Assembly: GCF_900115095.1 (NCBI RefSeq)
Contig: NZ_FOVH01000019.1
Coordinates: 124,001-188,000, forward strand
Direction: 5' to 3'
Length of the DNA: 64,000 nucleotides
From: Actinomadura madurae
GTDB taxonomy: Bacteria > Actinomycetota > Actinomycetes > Streptosporangiales > Streptosporangiaceae
Part shown: positions 41,075 through 48,711 of the stretch, one piece after another
Layout of the letters: every line of letters begins with the position of its first letter
Numbering within the stretch: position 1 is the stretch's first letter
The notes under the pieces: model-generated
Seen by the model: only the letters and a program-made list of their open reading frames with translations
Told to the model about the DNA's origin: nothing
The model's database searches: none
Position numbers and translations under genes: made by a program

Positions 41075-41973
41075 ACGCTTTCCCTGGAGGTCAAGAGGCC
41101 GCCCATCGCGTCCCGCCGTGTTCGGGTTCCCCGGCGTTGGGAGAGGCGGCGTTCGATCCAGCCCTGTCCGAGGGAGGCGACGGTGGTGACCACCGCGTAC
41201 CAGATGGAGGCGACCATCAGCAGCGGGATGATCTGGTAATTGCGGCTGTAGATGTTCTGCACGACGGTGAGCAGATCGTTGCCGGCGATGAAGGCCACCA
41301 GAGACGACGACTTCAACATGCCGATGAACTGGTTGCCCAGCGGGGGGATCGCGATGCGGGCGGCCTGCGGCAGAACCACGTACAGCAACGAATTCGCCGG
41401 TGACAGCCCGAGCACCCGCGCCGCCTCCACCTGCCCTTTCGGGACGCCGTCGAGCCCGGCGCGCACGATCTCGCTCGCGTAGGCCGCCTCGTGCAGGCCC
41501 AATCCGAGCAACGCGGCGACGAACGGCGTCATGAGCGAGTTCGTCTGCCAGGAGGCGAGGGAACCACCGCCGGGCAGGCCGAGGCTGATGACGGGGAACA
41601 GCAGCGCGAGGTTGAACCAGATCAGCAGTTGAACCAGCAAGGGGACGCTGCGGAAGACCCACAGGTAGGCAAGGGCGATTGTGCGAAGGATCAGGTTGTC
41701 GCTCACCCTCAGCAGGGCGATGACCAAGCCGAGAACGACGCCGAGCAGCATCGCCAGGATCGACAACTCGATCGTCACCCAGACTCCGTCGAGCACCTGG
41801 CCGGAGAGCACGTACTCCCGGACCACCGGCCACTCGACATTCGGGCTCGTGACGACGGTCGTGGCCACGACGCCGGTCACCGCCAGCAGGACGATGCCGA
41901 GCGTCCAGGCGCCGACGCTCTTCCTCGGACGCACGGCCGCATCGAGCGGGATGGGTGCGCGAACTTCCGCCAT
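41071..41973 (-). CDS. Amino-acid ABC transporter permease (HisM/GlnP family)
   Basis: 300 residues. Membrane helices at ~20-40 and five in the core region. VLDGVWVTIELSILAMLLGVVLGLVIAL is the N-terminal HEQR-family signature, and the EAA loop HEAAYASEIVRAGLDGVPKGQVEAARVLGLS is complete. C-terminal tail is Arg-rich. First gene of the import operon; its promoter faces the threonine aldolase gene across a 210-bp region with two CTAGT-type palindromes. Ribosome site GGGAGGTGAC precedes ATG 41973. Confidence 0.95.
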   Translation of the reverse strand: MAEVRAPIPLDAAVRPRKSVGAWTLGIVLLAVTGVVATTVVTSPNVEWPVVREYVLSGQVLDGVWVTIELSILAMLLGVVLGLVIALLRVSDNLILRTIALAYLWVFRSVPLLVQLLIWFNLALLFPVISLGLPGGGSLASWQTNSLMTPFVAALLGLGLHEAAYASEIVRAGLDGVPKGQVEAARVLGLSPANSLLYVVLPQAARIAIPPLGNQFIGMLKSSSLVAFIAGNDLLTVVQNIYSRNYQIIPLLMVASIWYAVVTTVASLGQGWIERRLSQRRGTRTRRDAMGGLLTSRESV

Positions 41974-41995
41974 ACGTCACCTCCCATCAGATTGA

Positions 41996-42008
41996 CTAGT
42001 GAAACTAG
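41996..42008. promoter_or_regulatory. CTAGT-N3-ACTAG palindrome, operator copy 1
   Basis: CTAGTGAAACTAG, arms CTAGT/ACTAG around GAA, 23 nt upstream of the permease start. It would overlap the -10/+1 area of the importer promoter. The extended match TGAAACTAGAC recurs at 42142. Confidence 0.65.
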
Positions 42009-42137
42009 ACGATGGCTTCGGCGGCGTCAACGGATCGGACGCGCCGTTTTGGTCGAATCCCCTGGTGATCATCAAGTGACGAGGAGGTTTACTGCGCCGC
42101 TGTCGGGCCACGCGCTTACGCGGCGAGGCCGGTTTGG

Positions 42138-42150
42138 CTACTGAAACTAG
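42138..42150. promoter_or_regulatory. CTACT-N3-ACTAG motif, operator copy 2
   Basis: CTACTGAAACTAG, one mismatch in symmetry, shares TGAAACTAGAC with copy 1. It lies 34 nt before the threonine aldolase GTG and next to TAGACA (42148-42153), a possible -35. A common regulator for both divergent operons is implied, most simply the XRE-cupin protein encoded at 43266. Confidence 0.65.
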
Positions 42151-42183
42151 ACACAGGCGCCGATAGATCGCTACGTTGGAACC

Positions 42184-43206
42184 GTGCTTCCCTCGACGGC
42201 GACCGCGGCGGCCTCAGACAGCCGCCCTCACACCGAACCGATCGTCGACCTGCGATCGGACTCGTCCTCACTGCCCAGCACGGAGATGCTGCGCGCCATG
42301 CAGACCGCCCGGCTCGGCAACGACCTGTACGGCGAGGACCCCACCGCCAACGAACTGGAGGCTGCCGCGGCACGCCTGCTCGGCAAGGACTCCGCCGTGC
42401 TGATGCCCAGTGGGGTGATGGCGAACAAGGTGGCGCTGTCCGTGCTCGCGGAACCGGACCAGCTCATCGCCGTGGGCCGGCTGTCCCACATCAACCTGTT
42501 CGAGGACTCTCTGCCGCAGCGGCTCCTGCTGCCGGTGGACGACTCCGATGAGGAGCGGTTCGCCGAACACCTCCGGTCGGCACGCGACCAGGTGGTCGCG
42601 CTCGCCATCGAGAACACGCACCTGATGCGCGAAGGCCATGTGATGACCCCGGAGGCGGCCGATCGCTTCGCGCGGATCGGAGTACCGGTCCACCTGGACG
42701 GCGCACGGCTCATGAACGCCGCCGCGGCCCTGGACGTCCCGCCCGCCGACCTCGCGGCCTGCGCGACGACCGTCACGCTGACCTTGTCCAAGGGCCTGGG
42801 CGCGCCCATCGGATCCGTCCTCGCGGGCCCGGAGGACATGATGAACCGCGCTCGCCAGAGCCGGCTCGCCATGGGCGGAAGCCTTGCGCAGGCCGGAGTC
42901 GTTGCGGCGGCGGGGCTGGTCGCGCTGCGCCGCCCCCCGCAGGAGTTCCGCACCGACCATCGCGGGGCCGCGCGCATCCGGGCCGCGGCCGAGGAGCGCT
43001 GGCCGGGTAGTACGAGCCCGCGCACGACGCCGGGCACGAACATCGTGATCTGGTCTCCGCCCGAGGCCCCCGGTGTCGTCGCCCGGCTCGCGGACCGCGG
43101 AATCCACGTCCTTCCCTGGGGCGAGACCTCGATCCGTGCCGTCACCCACCCCGGCATTTCCGAGCGGGACATCGATCATGTCGTCGACGCGATCGGGGAG
43201 ATGTGA
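42184..43206 (+). CDS. Threonine aldolase / beta-eliminating lyase family PLP enzyme
   Basis: 340 residues. VDLRSDSSSLPSTEMLRAMQTARLGNDLYGEDPTANELEAAAARLLGKDSAVLMPSGVMANKVAL is the standard N-terminus of low-specificity L-threonine aldolase; VHLDGARLMNAA holds the PLP-contacting Asp-Arg; TLTLSKGLGAPIGSVL holds the Schiff-base Lys. Cleaves L-threonine or other beta-hydroxy amino acids to glycine and an aldehyde. GTG start with no strong ribosome site, perhaps a short leader. Neighbouring serine dehydratase and the amino-acid importer suggest a catabolic module for serine, threonine or beta-hydroxy amino acids. Confidence 0.93.
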   Translation: MLPSTATAAASDSRPHTEPIVDLRSDSSSLPSTEMLRAMQTARLGNDLYGEDPTANELEAAAARLLGKDSAVLMPSGVMANKVALSVLAEPDQLIAVGRLSHINLFEDSLPQRLLLPVDDSDEERFAEHLRSARDQVVALAIENTHLMREGHVMTPEAADRFARIGVPVHLDGARLMNAAAALDVPPADLAACATTVTLTLSKGLGAPIGSVLAGPEDMMNRARQSRLAMGGSLAQAGVVAAAGLVALRRPPQEFRTDHRGAARIRAAAEERWPGSTSPRTTPGTNIVIWSPPEAPGVVARLADRGIHVLPWGETSIRAVTHPGISERDIDHVVDAIGEM

Positions 43207-43236
43207 CCGTGGACATACCGGCTGGTGCATAACGTG

Positions 43237-43247
43237 GTCACCGTGAC
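43237..43247. promoter_or_regulatory. GTCAC-C-GTGAC palindrome upstream of the XRE-cupin gene
   Basis: 11-bp perfect palindrome 19 nt before ATG 43266, in the 59-bp gap after the aldolase. It could be a self-regulation site, but it differs from the CTAGT motif, so the link is weak. Confidence 0.3.
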
Positions 43248-43265
43248 ACAGAAAGAAAACCATTC

Positions 43266-43898
43266 ATGAGCGACGAGTCCGCACCGCAGGCTCCGGAGCA
43301 CGAAATGCCGCCGGACCTCGGAGACCGCCTGCGCGCGGCGCGGCAGGCAAAGAAGCTCTCCACCCGCCAGCTGGCCCGCAAACTCGGCGTCTCTCCGGCC
43401 CTGGTCGGTCACATCGAGACCGGCCGGACGTTGCCGAGCATCAACACGCTCTACGCGATGGCCACCGCGCTCGACCTGTCGCTCGACCGGTTGTTCACGC
43501 TGGAAGGAGCCCGGCCGGCCCGCGCCGAGGAGCAGTCCTCCGGGGTGCGCGTCAGCAGGCACAATGCTCGTCCGCGCCGTCCGGGCCAGGCCGGCATTCG
43601 GTGGGAGGGCCTGGCGAGCGTCGACCACCATCTCCGGTTCGGGCTCCTCGCCTATGACGCCGGGGCCTCGACGACGGGAGAGGCGACCCCGCTGGGCCAC
43701 GAGGGAACCGAATACGGATACCTGCTTTCCGGGACGCTCGAATTGACCGTGGACGACGAGAAATACGTCCTGCAAACCGGCGACTCCTTCGAACTGGACG
43801 CGCGAGTTCCCCACACGCTGTTCAACCCCGGGCCGCACCCGATGAACCTGCTGTGGGTGTTCGATCCGCACAGCCACGGCCCGTTCGCGGACGAATGA
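43266..43898 (+). CDS. XRE-family regulator with C-terminal cupin sensor
   Basis: 210 residues. HTH domain: LGDRLRAARQAKKLSTRQLARKLGVSPALVGHIETGRTLPSINTLYAMATALDLSLDRLF. Cupin domain: TEYGYLLSGTLELTVDDEKYVLQTGDSFELDARVPHTLFNPGPHPMNLLWVF, a small-molecule binding barrel. Members of this class (PuuR/SutR-like) control amino-acid or polyamine catabolism in response to pathway ligands. The gene sits inside the catabolic operon, with its stop overlapping the serine dehydratase start (ATGA). It is the best candidate for binding the CTAGT-N3-ACTAG palindromes. Confidence 0.93.
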   Translation: MSDESAPQAPEHEMPPDLGDRLRAARQAKKLSTRQLARKLGVSPALVGHIETGRTLPSINTLYAMATALDLSLDRLFTLEGARPARAEEQSSGVRVSRHNARPRRPGQAGIRWEGLASVDHHLRFGLLAYDAGASTTGEATPLGHEGTEYGYLLSGTLELTVDDEKYVLQTGDSFELDARVPHTLFNPGPHPMNLLWVFDPHSHGPFADE

Positions 43899-45262
43899 TC
43901 AGCGTCTTCGACCTGTTCTCGATCGGCGTCGGCCCGTCCTCCTCGCACACGGTCGGGCCGATGCGCGCCGCGCGCGCCTTCGCCCAGGGATTGGACGCCG
44001 ACGGGGTACTGAGCCCGGCCGCCCGGGTGCGCGTCGAGCTGTTCGGGTCGCTCGGCGCCACCGGCCTGGGCCACGGCAGCGACCGCGCCGTCGTGCTCGG
44101 TCTGCTGGGGGAGTACCCGGAGACGGTCGATACCGCCACGGCATCCGAGCGCGCGTCGGCGATCCGCGCGACGGGACGGATCGCTCTGCTCGGCCGCCAC
44201 GAGGTCGTCCTCGGCGCCGGAGACCTCGTCCTGCACCGTCGCGAGAGCCTGCCCCATCACCCGAACGGGATGCGGTTCTCGGCGTTCGACTCGACCGGGC
44301 GGACGCTACGCGAACGGATCTACTACTCGGTCGGCGGGGGTTTCGTGCTCGACGAGCAGGGAGCCCCCGTCGGACGGGACGCCGAAGACCCCGCGCCACC
44401 CCAGTACCCCTTTAGCAGCGGCGCCGAGCTGCTCGCGCGCTGCGACGAGTCCGGCCTGCCGATCAGCGGGGTCATGCTCGCCAACGAGCAGGCCCGGCGA
44501 ACGGCCGACGAGGTCCGGTCGGGGTTGCGGGAGATCTGGGCGGTCATGAGGCAGTGCGTCCGGAACGGCTGGACGAACGAGGGCGCGCTGCCCGGCCGGC
44601 TGCGGGTCCCCCGCCGGGCCCCCGGGCTGTACCGGCGGCTGCGCGCCGAGCCGGACGCCGGCGACCCTCTGCTCGTCATGGACTGGGTGAACCTGTTCGC
44701 GCTGGCCGTCAACGAGGAGAACGCCGCGGGCGGCCGCGTCGTCACGGCCCCCACGAACGGCGCGGCGGGCGTGCTCCCGGCCGTCCTGCACTACTACGCG
44801 CGGTTCTGCCCCGGAGCGACGGACGACCAGATCGTGCGCTTCCTGCTCTGCGCGGGCGCGATCGGGGTGCTCTACAAAGAGAACGCGTCGATCTCCGGTG
44901 CCGAGGTGGGCTGCCAGGGCGAGGTGGGCTCGGCCTGTTCGATGGCGGCGGGCGCCCTGTGCGAGGTCCTGGGCGGCACGCCCCGGCAGGTGGAGAACGC
45001 CGCCGAGATCGGGATGGAGCACAACCTCGGGCTGACCTGCGACCCGGTCGGCGGGCTCGTCCAGATCCCCTGCATCGAGCGCAACGCCGTGGCGGCCGTC
45101 AAGGCCGTCAACGCGGCGCGGATCGCCCTGCGCGGCAACGGGACGCACATCGTGAGCCTCGACCGGGTCATCAAGACCATGCGGGACACCGGCGCCGACA
45201 TGCTGCTCGAATACAAGGAGACCTCGCGCGGCGGGCTGGCGGTCAACGTCATCGAATGCTGA
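43895..45262 (+). CDS. sdaA: L-serine dehydratase (iron-sulfur, single-chain)
   Basis: 455 residues. The N-terminal beta domain begins ISVFDLFSIGVGPSSSHTVGPMRAA, the invariant opening of fused SdaA proteins. The C-terminal alpha domain has NEENAAGGRVVTAPTNGAAGVLPAV, EVGCQGEVGSACSMAAG (two [4Fe-4S] Cys) and LLCAGAIG (third Cys), and the end HNLGLTCDPVGGLVQIPCIERNA. Converts L-serine to pyruvate and ammonia using the oxygen-sensitive cluster. ATG overlaps the regulator stop. Together with threonine aldolase it would feed imported amino acids to glycine, acetaldehyde and pyruvate. Confidence 0.96.
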   Translation: MISVFDLFSIGVGPSSSHTVGPMRAARAFAQGLDADGVLSPAARVRVELFGSLGATGLGHGSDRAVVLGLLGEYPETVDTATASERASAIRATGRIALLGRHEVVLGAGDLVLHRRESLPHHPNGMRFSAFDSTGRTLRERIYYSVGGGFVLDEQGAPVGRDAEDPAPPQYPFSSGAELLARCDESGLPISGVMLANEQARRTADEVRSGLREIWAVMRQCVRNGWTNEGALPGRLRVPRRAPGLYRRLRAEPDAGDPLLVMDWVNLFALAVNEENAAGGRVVTAPTNGAAGVLPAVLHYYARFCPGATDDQIVRFLLCAGAIGVLYKENASISGAEVGCQGEVGSACSMAAGALCEVLGGTPRQVENAAEIGMEHNLGLTCDPVGGLVQIPCIERNAVAAVKAVNAARIALRGNGTHIVSLDRVIKTMRDTGADMLLEYKETSRGGLAVNVIEC

Positions 45263-45298
45263 GCCGGAACGGTCCGTGGCGCCGCGGCGCTCGACGCG

Positions 45299-46210
45299 TC
45301 ACTCCGCCTGAGATGGACGGAGCACGGGCGGGAGCGGTCCGCCGGGCCGGATCTGCTGGACGGCGTGGTGCAGTGCGGCGATGAAGGCCGTGGTCGCCGG
45401 CGGATCCGGCGGATCGCCGTAGGTGGCGAGGTAGACGTGCCGCTGGAAGTCGCGGAGGACGCTGGCCTCGATGCCGGGTGCGCGGTGGGTGCGCAGTGCC
45501 AGCCCCGGCATGGTGGTCACGCCCATGCCCGCGGCGACCAGTGCCTGATTCACGATGATGTCGTCGGCGGTGTAGGCGATGGGCGGGGTGAACCCCGCCT
45601 TGTCGCAGGCCTCCAGGAACTCGCGGCGGCAGTTCTCGCAGCCCGCGATCCAGTCGGAGTCGCGGTTGCCCTCCAGCGTCTGGCCGGGGTCGAGGCTGAG
45701 CAGGTACGTCGGGTCGTCGAACAGGTGCGCGGCGCGGACGTCGTCCGGGGCCGGGTCGTCGTAGCGGAAGGCGACCGCGACGTCGACCTCCCCGGCCCGC
45801 AGCAGGTCGAGGGCCACGCGCGGATGGGACTCGATCAGGCGCAGTTCGAGGCCCGGGTGCTCGCGGCGCAGGGTGCCCGCGGCGTGCGGCACCAGAGCGG
45901 CCAGCGCCGACTGGAAGCCGGCGACCCGGACCAGGCCGGTGTGCAGGCCGACCAGCGCGGACAGTTCCGCGGCGGCGGTGTCGACCCGGCCGACGATCTC
46001 GGTGGCGCGGCGGGCCAGGTGCTCGCCCTCGGGGGTGAGCCGGATGCCCCGGCCGACCCGCTGGACGAGCCTGGCCCCGGTCTCCGCCTCCAGCCTGGCC
46101 AGATGGCGGCTGACGGCGGGCTGGGAGTAGTTCAGGTGCTTGGCGGCCTTGGTGACCGAGCCCTCCGCGGCGATCGCCGCGAGGACGCGTAGCCGCACGA
46201 TATCCAGCAT
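45299..46210 (-). CDS. LysR-family transcriptional regulator
   Basis: 303 residues. Standard N-terminal winged HTH (LDIVRLRVLAAIAAEGSVTKAAKHLNYSQPAVSRHLARLEAETGARL) and the LysR substrate-binding domain with VAGFQSALAALVPHAAG and VAAGMGVTTMPGLAL. Divergent from the cupin/PNPOx/VOC operon starting at 46317 (106-bp spacer), which it presumably activates in response to a substrate. The spacer holds two similar 10-mers, ACGCATGAGT (46223) and ACGTATGACT (46254), possible LysR contact points, but no clear T-N11-A box. Confidence 0.93.
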   Translation of the reverse strand: MLDIVRLRVLAAIAAEGSVTKAAKHLNYSQPAVSRHLARLEAETGARLVQRVGRGIRLTPEGEHLARRATEIVGRVDTAAAELSALVGLHTGLVRVAGFQSALAALVPHAAGTLRREHPGLELRLIESHPRVALDLLRAGEVDVAVAFRYDDPAPDDVRAAHLFDDPTYLLSLDPGQTLEGNRDSDWIAGCENCRREFLEACDKAGFTPPIAYTADDIIVNQALVAAGMGVTTMPGLALRTHRAPGIEASVLRDFQRHVYLATYGDPPDPPATTAFIAALHHAVQQIRPGGPLPPVLRPSQAE

Positions 46211-46316
46211 CCATCAAGGATACGCATGAGTTAGGCCAAGCATTGTCATTAGACGTATGACTCGGCGTGCGCGACGCTGAGCGGGACGAACTCGTTCTGC
46301 CAAGGAGGACGCGGTC

Positions 46317-46817
46317 ATGATCCGGACATCAGCGACACTCACCGACCTCGTCGCGGCCGTGCGCCGGACGGTCGACATGCGGACCGGCTGGACCGACACC
46401 GCGGACCTGGTCGCCGACCAGCTCCGCGCGCACCTGCCCGGCCCCGAGATCCTGACGCCCGATCAGCGTCTCGGCCTGCCCGACCAGGTGGCGGGCCACC
46501 TGCTGCACGCCGAGCCGGACGGGGCGTTCTCCATCCTCGGCCTGGTCTGGCGCGCGGGGCAGGGCACCCGGATCCATGACCACATCACCTGGTGCGTCGT
46601 GGGCGTGCTGGCGGGCATCGAGCACGAAGAACTGTTCGACGAGTCGCTCAACCCCATCGGCACGCGGGACAACCCGCCCGGCGAGGTCAGTGGCTTCGCG
46701 CCGCCCGGCGACATCCACCGCATCCGCAACGTCGGCGACGAGACCGCCATCAGCCTGCACATCTACGGCACCGACATCTCCCGCGTCGGGTCCAGCGCCC
46801 GCCGCTACTACGACTGA
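46317..46817 (+). CDS. Cysteine dioxygenase-like cupin enzyme
   Basis: 166 residues from ATG with AAGGAGG 8 nt upstream. The cupin core is seen in FSILGLVWRAGQGTRIHDHITWCVVGVLAGIEHEELF (His-x-His iron ligands) and SGFAPPGDIHRIRNVGDETAISLHIYG (third His). This is the arrangement of CDO-type non-heme iron dioxygenases, but it lacks the Cys-Tyr crosslink context that defines mammalian CDO, so the thiol substrate may differ. First gene of a LysR-controlled operon with a PNPOx-fold protein and a VOC protein. Confidence 0.85.
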   Translation: MIRTSATLTDLVAAVRRTVDMRTGWTDTADLVADQLRAHLPGPEILTPDQRLGLPDQVAGHLLHAEPDGAFSILGLVWRAGQGTRIHDHITWCVVGVLAGIEHEELFDESLNPIGTRDNPPGEVSGFAPPGDIHRIRNVGDETAISLHIYGTDISRVGSSARRYYD

Positions 46818-46829
46818 GGAGCTCGAACC

Positions 46830-47327
46830 ATGGACCAGAACGCCATCGACGAGGTACTGAACCGTCCGTACAGCCAGGAACTGCTCGCCCGCGACCTGGC
46901 GAGGCTGGCGTACGTCGCGCTGGACGGCACTCCGCGGTCGATCCCGATCGGGATCCACTGGAACGGCACGGAGATCGTCATGTGCACCGCGAAGAACGCG
47001 CGGAAACTGCCGGCGCTGCGCGACAACCCGGCGGTCGCCCTGACCATCGACACCGAGTCGCACCCGCCGAAGGTCCTGCTCCTCCGCGGCAACGCGGAAC
47101 TGGACGTCGTCGACGGCATCCCGGAGGAGTACCTCCAGTGGAACGGCACGTACGAGATGACGCCGGAGCAGCGGGCCGAGTGGGAGAAGGGCGTGCAGTC
47201 GCTCTACGACGGCATGGTCCGGGTCGTGGTGAAGCCGACCTGGGCCAAGCTGATCGACTTCGAGACCACGCTGCCCACCGCCATCGAGGAGCTCATGGCG
47301 CGCCAGAAGGAGAACCAGCGCGCATGA
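46830..47327 (+). CDS. Pyridoxamine 5'-phosphate oxidase-family (split barrel) protein
   Basis: 165 residues. The FMN/F420 split-barrel fold is recognised from LARDLARLAYVALDGTPRSIPIGIHWNGTEIVMCTAKNARKLPALRDNPAVALTIDT and VVVKPTWAKLIDFETTLP. Such small actinobacterial proteins are often F420- or flavin-dependent reductases. Starts 12 nt after the cupin gene and its stop overlaps the VOC ATG, so it is translated in the same operon. Cofactor and substrate unknown. Confidence 0.88.
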   Translation: MDQNAIDEVLNRPYSQELLARDLARLAYVALDGTPRSIPIGIHWNGTEIVMCTAKNARKLPALRDNPAVALTIDTESHPPKVLLLRGNAELDVVDGIPEEYLQWNGTYEMTPEQRAEWEKGVQSLYDGMVRVVVKPTWAKLIDFETTLPTAIEELMARQKENQRA

Positions 47328-47821
47328 ACACGGAAAGGACCGCCATGGAGGACACCGGCCGGCAGGACCCGCGTCCCGGGCGCGGGACGGTCCAGCGGAT
47401 GGACAACGTCGCCATCGTCGTCGACGATCTCGCGGCCGCCAAGGCGTTCTTCGCCGAACTCGGGCTGGAGCTGGAAGGCGAGGCGACACTCGAAGGCAGC
47501 GTGGTGGATCGCCTCGTCGGGCTCGAAGGAGCCCGATCGGACATCGCGATGATGCGCACCCCGGACGGCCGCGGGCGGGTCGAGCTGACCAAGTACCACG
47601 CCCCGTCGATCCGAGAGGGTGACCCGCGCGCTCCCGCGAACACACTGGGCGCCCATCGCATCATGTTCGCCGTCGAGGACATGGAGGACATCCTCGACCG
47701 TCTGCGGATCCACGGAGCCGAACTCCTCGGCGAGCTGGTGCGGTACGAGGACAGCTACCGGCTCTGCTACGTCCGCGGCCCCGCGGGCATCCTCGTCGCG
47801 CTGGCCGAGGAGACCGAGTAA
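47324..47821 (+). CDS. VOC-family (glyoxalase-like) protein
   Basis: 165 residues from ATG 47324, overlapping the previous stop as ATGA; an internal ATG at 47345 with AAAGGA upstream is an alternative. RMDNVAIVVDDLAAAKAFFAELGLELEGEA is a canonical VOC module start, GAHRIMFAVEDMEDILDRL and LCYVRGPAGILVALAEE (Glu metal ligand) the second module. Full-length relative to single-domain glyoxalase/bleomycin resistance proteins. Third gene of the LysR-controlled operon; the terminator at 47828-47858 closes it. Confidence 0.9.
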   Translation: MNTERTAMEDTGRQDPRPGRGTVQRMDNVAIVVDDLAAAKAFFAELGLELEGEATLEGSVVDRLVGLEGARSDIAMMRTPDGRGRVELTKYHAPSIREGDPRAPANTLGAHRIMFAVEDMEDILDRLRIHGAELLGELVRYEDSYRLCYVRGPAGILVALAEETE

Positions 47822-47827
47822 CCGATC

Positions 47828-47858
47828 GGGGACGGCCCACGCAGGAGGGGCCGTCTCC
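47828..47858 (+). terminator. Terminator of the cupin-PNPOx-VOC operon
   Basis: GACGGCCC (47831-47838) / GGGCCGTC (47848-47855), extended to about 10 bp with near-pairs, 9-nt loop, 6-7 nt after the VOC stop. Confidence 0.65.
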
Positions 47859-47917
47859 GGCGTGGGGGCGAACCCTTCACCCTTCCCGCGGCGCCACCCA
47901 TGGGTGCCGCATCGCCC

Positions 47918-48208
47918 GGTGAGGATGTCGCGCCAATTCGCGTCGTCGGGCATATTCAGATCGATCTCCGCCATCACCGCGTCCATGGCGAGATCGAGGA
48001 CGTCCTCCCTGCTCGTCACGTATTCGTACAGCGACATGGTGCCGGCGTTCAGGCGCGCGGCCAGGCGGCGCATGGAGAAGCCGTCCGCGCCTTCGGCGTC
48101 CAGCAACTCGATGGCCGCCTCGACGATGCGCTCCCGGGACAACCGAGGTTTGCGAGGCGCCGGCTCGTCACGGAACCAGACGGACTGGCCCGGCGGCTTT
48201 CTTGGCAC
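47918..48208 (-). pseudogene. TetR-family regulator gene, 3'-truncated
   Basis: From GTG 48208 (GGAGGAG 7 nt upstream) comes a normal TetR N-terminus: LSRERIVEAAIELLDAEGADGFSMRRLAARLNAGTMSLYEYVTSREDVLDLAMDAVMAEIDL. Around residue 97 (DDANWRDILTG) homology-like sequence stops. The frame then stays open but simply runs antisense through the terminator and the VOC gene, so the C-terminal ligand domain (~100 residues) is lost. The operator-like palindrome upstream is intact. A dead or dominant DNA-binding fragment remains. Confidence 0.75.
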
Positions 48209-48229
48209 GCGCTCGCTCCTCCCGTGCGG

Positions 48230-48247
48230 TGTACGGAAAACCGTACA
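48230..48247. promoter_or_regulatory. Orphan TetR-type palindrome TGTACGG-N4-CCGTACA
   Basis: Perfect 18-bp symmetric site 21 nt upstream of the truncated TetR start, in the divergent spacer before the gene at 48300. It is the expected operator of the broken regulator. Confidence 0.65.
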
Positions 48248-48299
48248 CATAGCTTGATCGTGGATCGATTCCCGCAGGACGTTCGCACGTGGAGGGACG

Positions 48300-48600
48300 A
48301 TGACCGATGAGCCCGCGCAGCGGTGGCTGCGCACGTACGCGACGCTGGCTTTGCAGGTCAACCGGCAAGTGGTCGGTACCTCCCGGGGGACCGTCCTCAT
48401 CTGCCGGGGGCCGCAGGAATGGCGCGCGCAGGTAGAGGCGGACGACCCGCCGCCGCCCGCCCGGCTCGCCGAGGACACCGAACGCTTGCTGGCGGAGATT
48501 CCGTTCGATCCTCCGCGGGCGACCTTTCTGGCCTCGCAGGTCGGAGCGATACGGGCCGTGGCACGTCGCCTGGACGGCGCGGCTGCCGCTGAGCGAATAT
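48300..48600 (+). pseudogene. 5' fragment of an actinobacterial hypothetical gene
   Basis: From ATG 48300 about 95 codons look like genuine protein (QRWLRTYATLALQVNRQV, LICRGPQEWRAQVEADDPPPPARLAEDTERLLAEIPFDPPRATFLASQVGAIRAVARRL). I recall this opening from longer (~400-residue) actinobacterial hypotheticals in which the next motif is PLAEYAR. Here, after RRLDGA, the frame switches to low-quality sequence; a one-base shifted frame reads LPLSEYAN before a stop. Beyond ~48600 another frame (48605-48736) encodes a 43-residue helical fragment, RRWCHGPERLRRLLTEQLLP, perhaps from a different gene. I read this as a truncated, recombined remnant. Confidence 0.55.
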
Positions 48601-48711
48601 GCGAATGGTGCGCAGATGGTGCCACGGTCCTGAGCGTCTCCGGCGCCTGCTCACCGAGCAACTGCTCCCAGCAGATCTCCACCCCCACGATCCGCCGGCC
48701 GAGCGGTCTGG

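Noticed and set aside
47204..47917. Continuation of the TetR frame as one 500-residue protein
   Set aside because: Beyond residue ~97 the frame is antisense to the VOC gene and its terminator; fusion is an artefact of an open frame after truncation.
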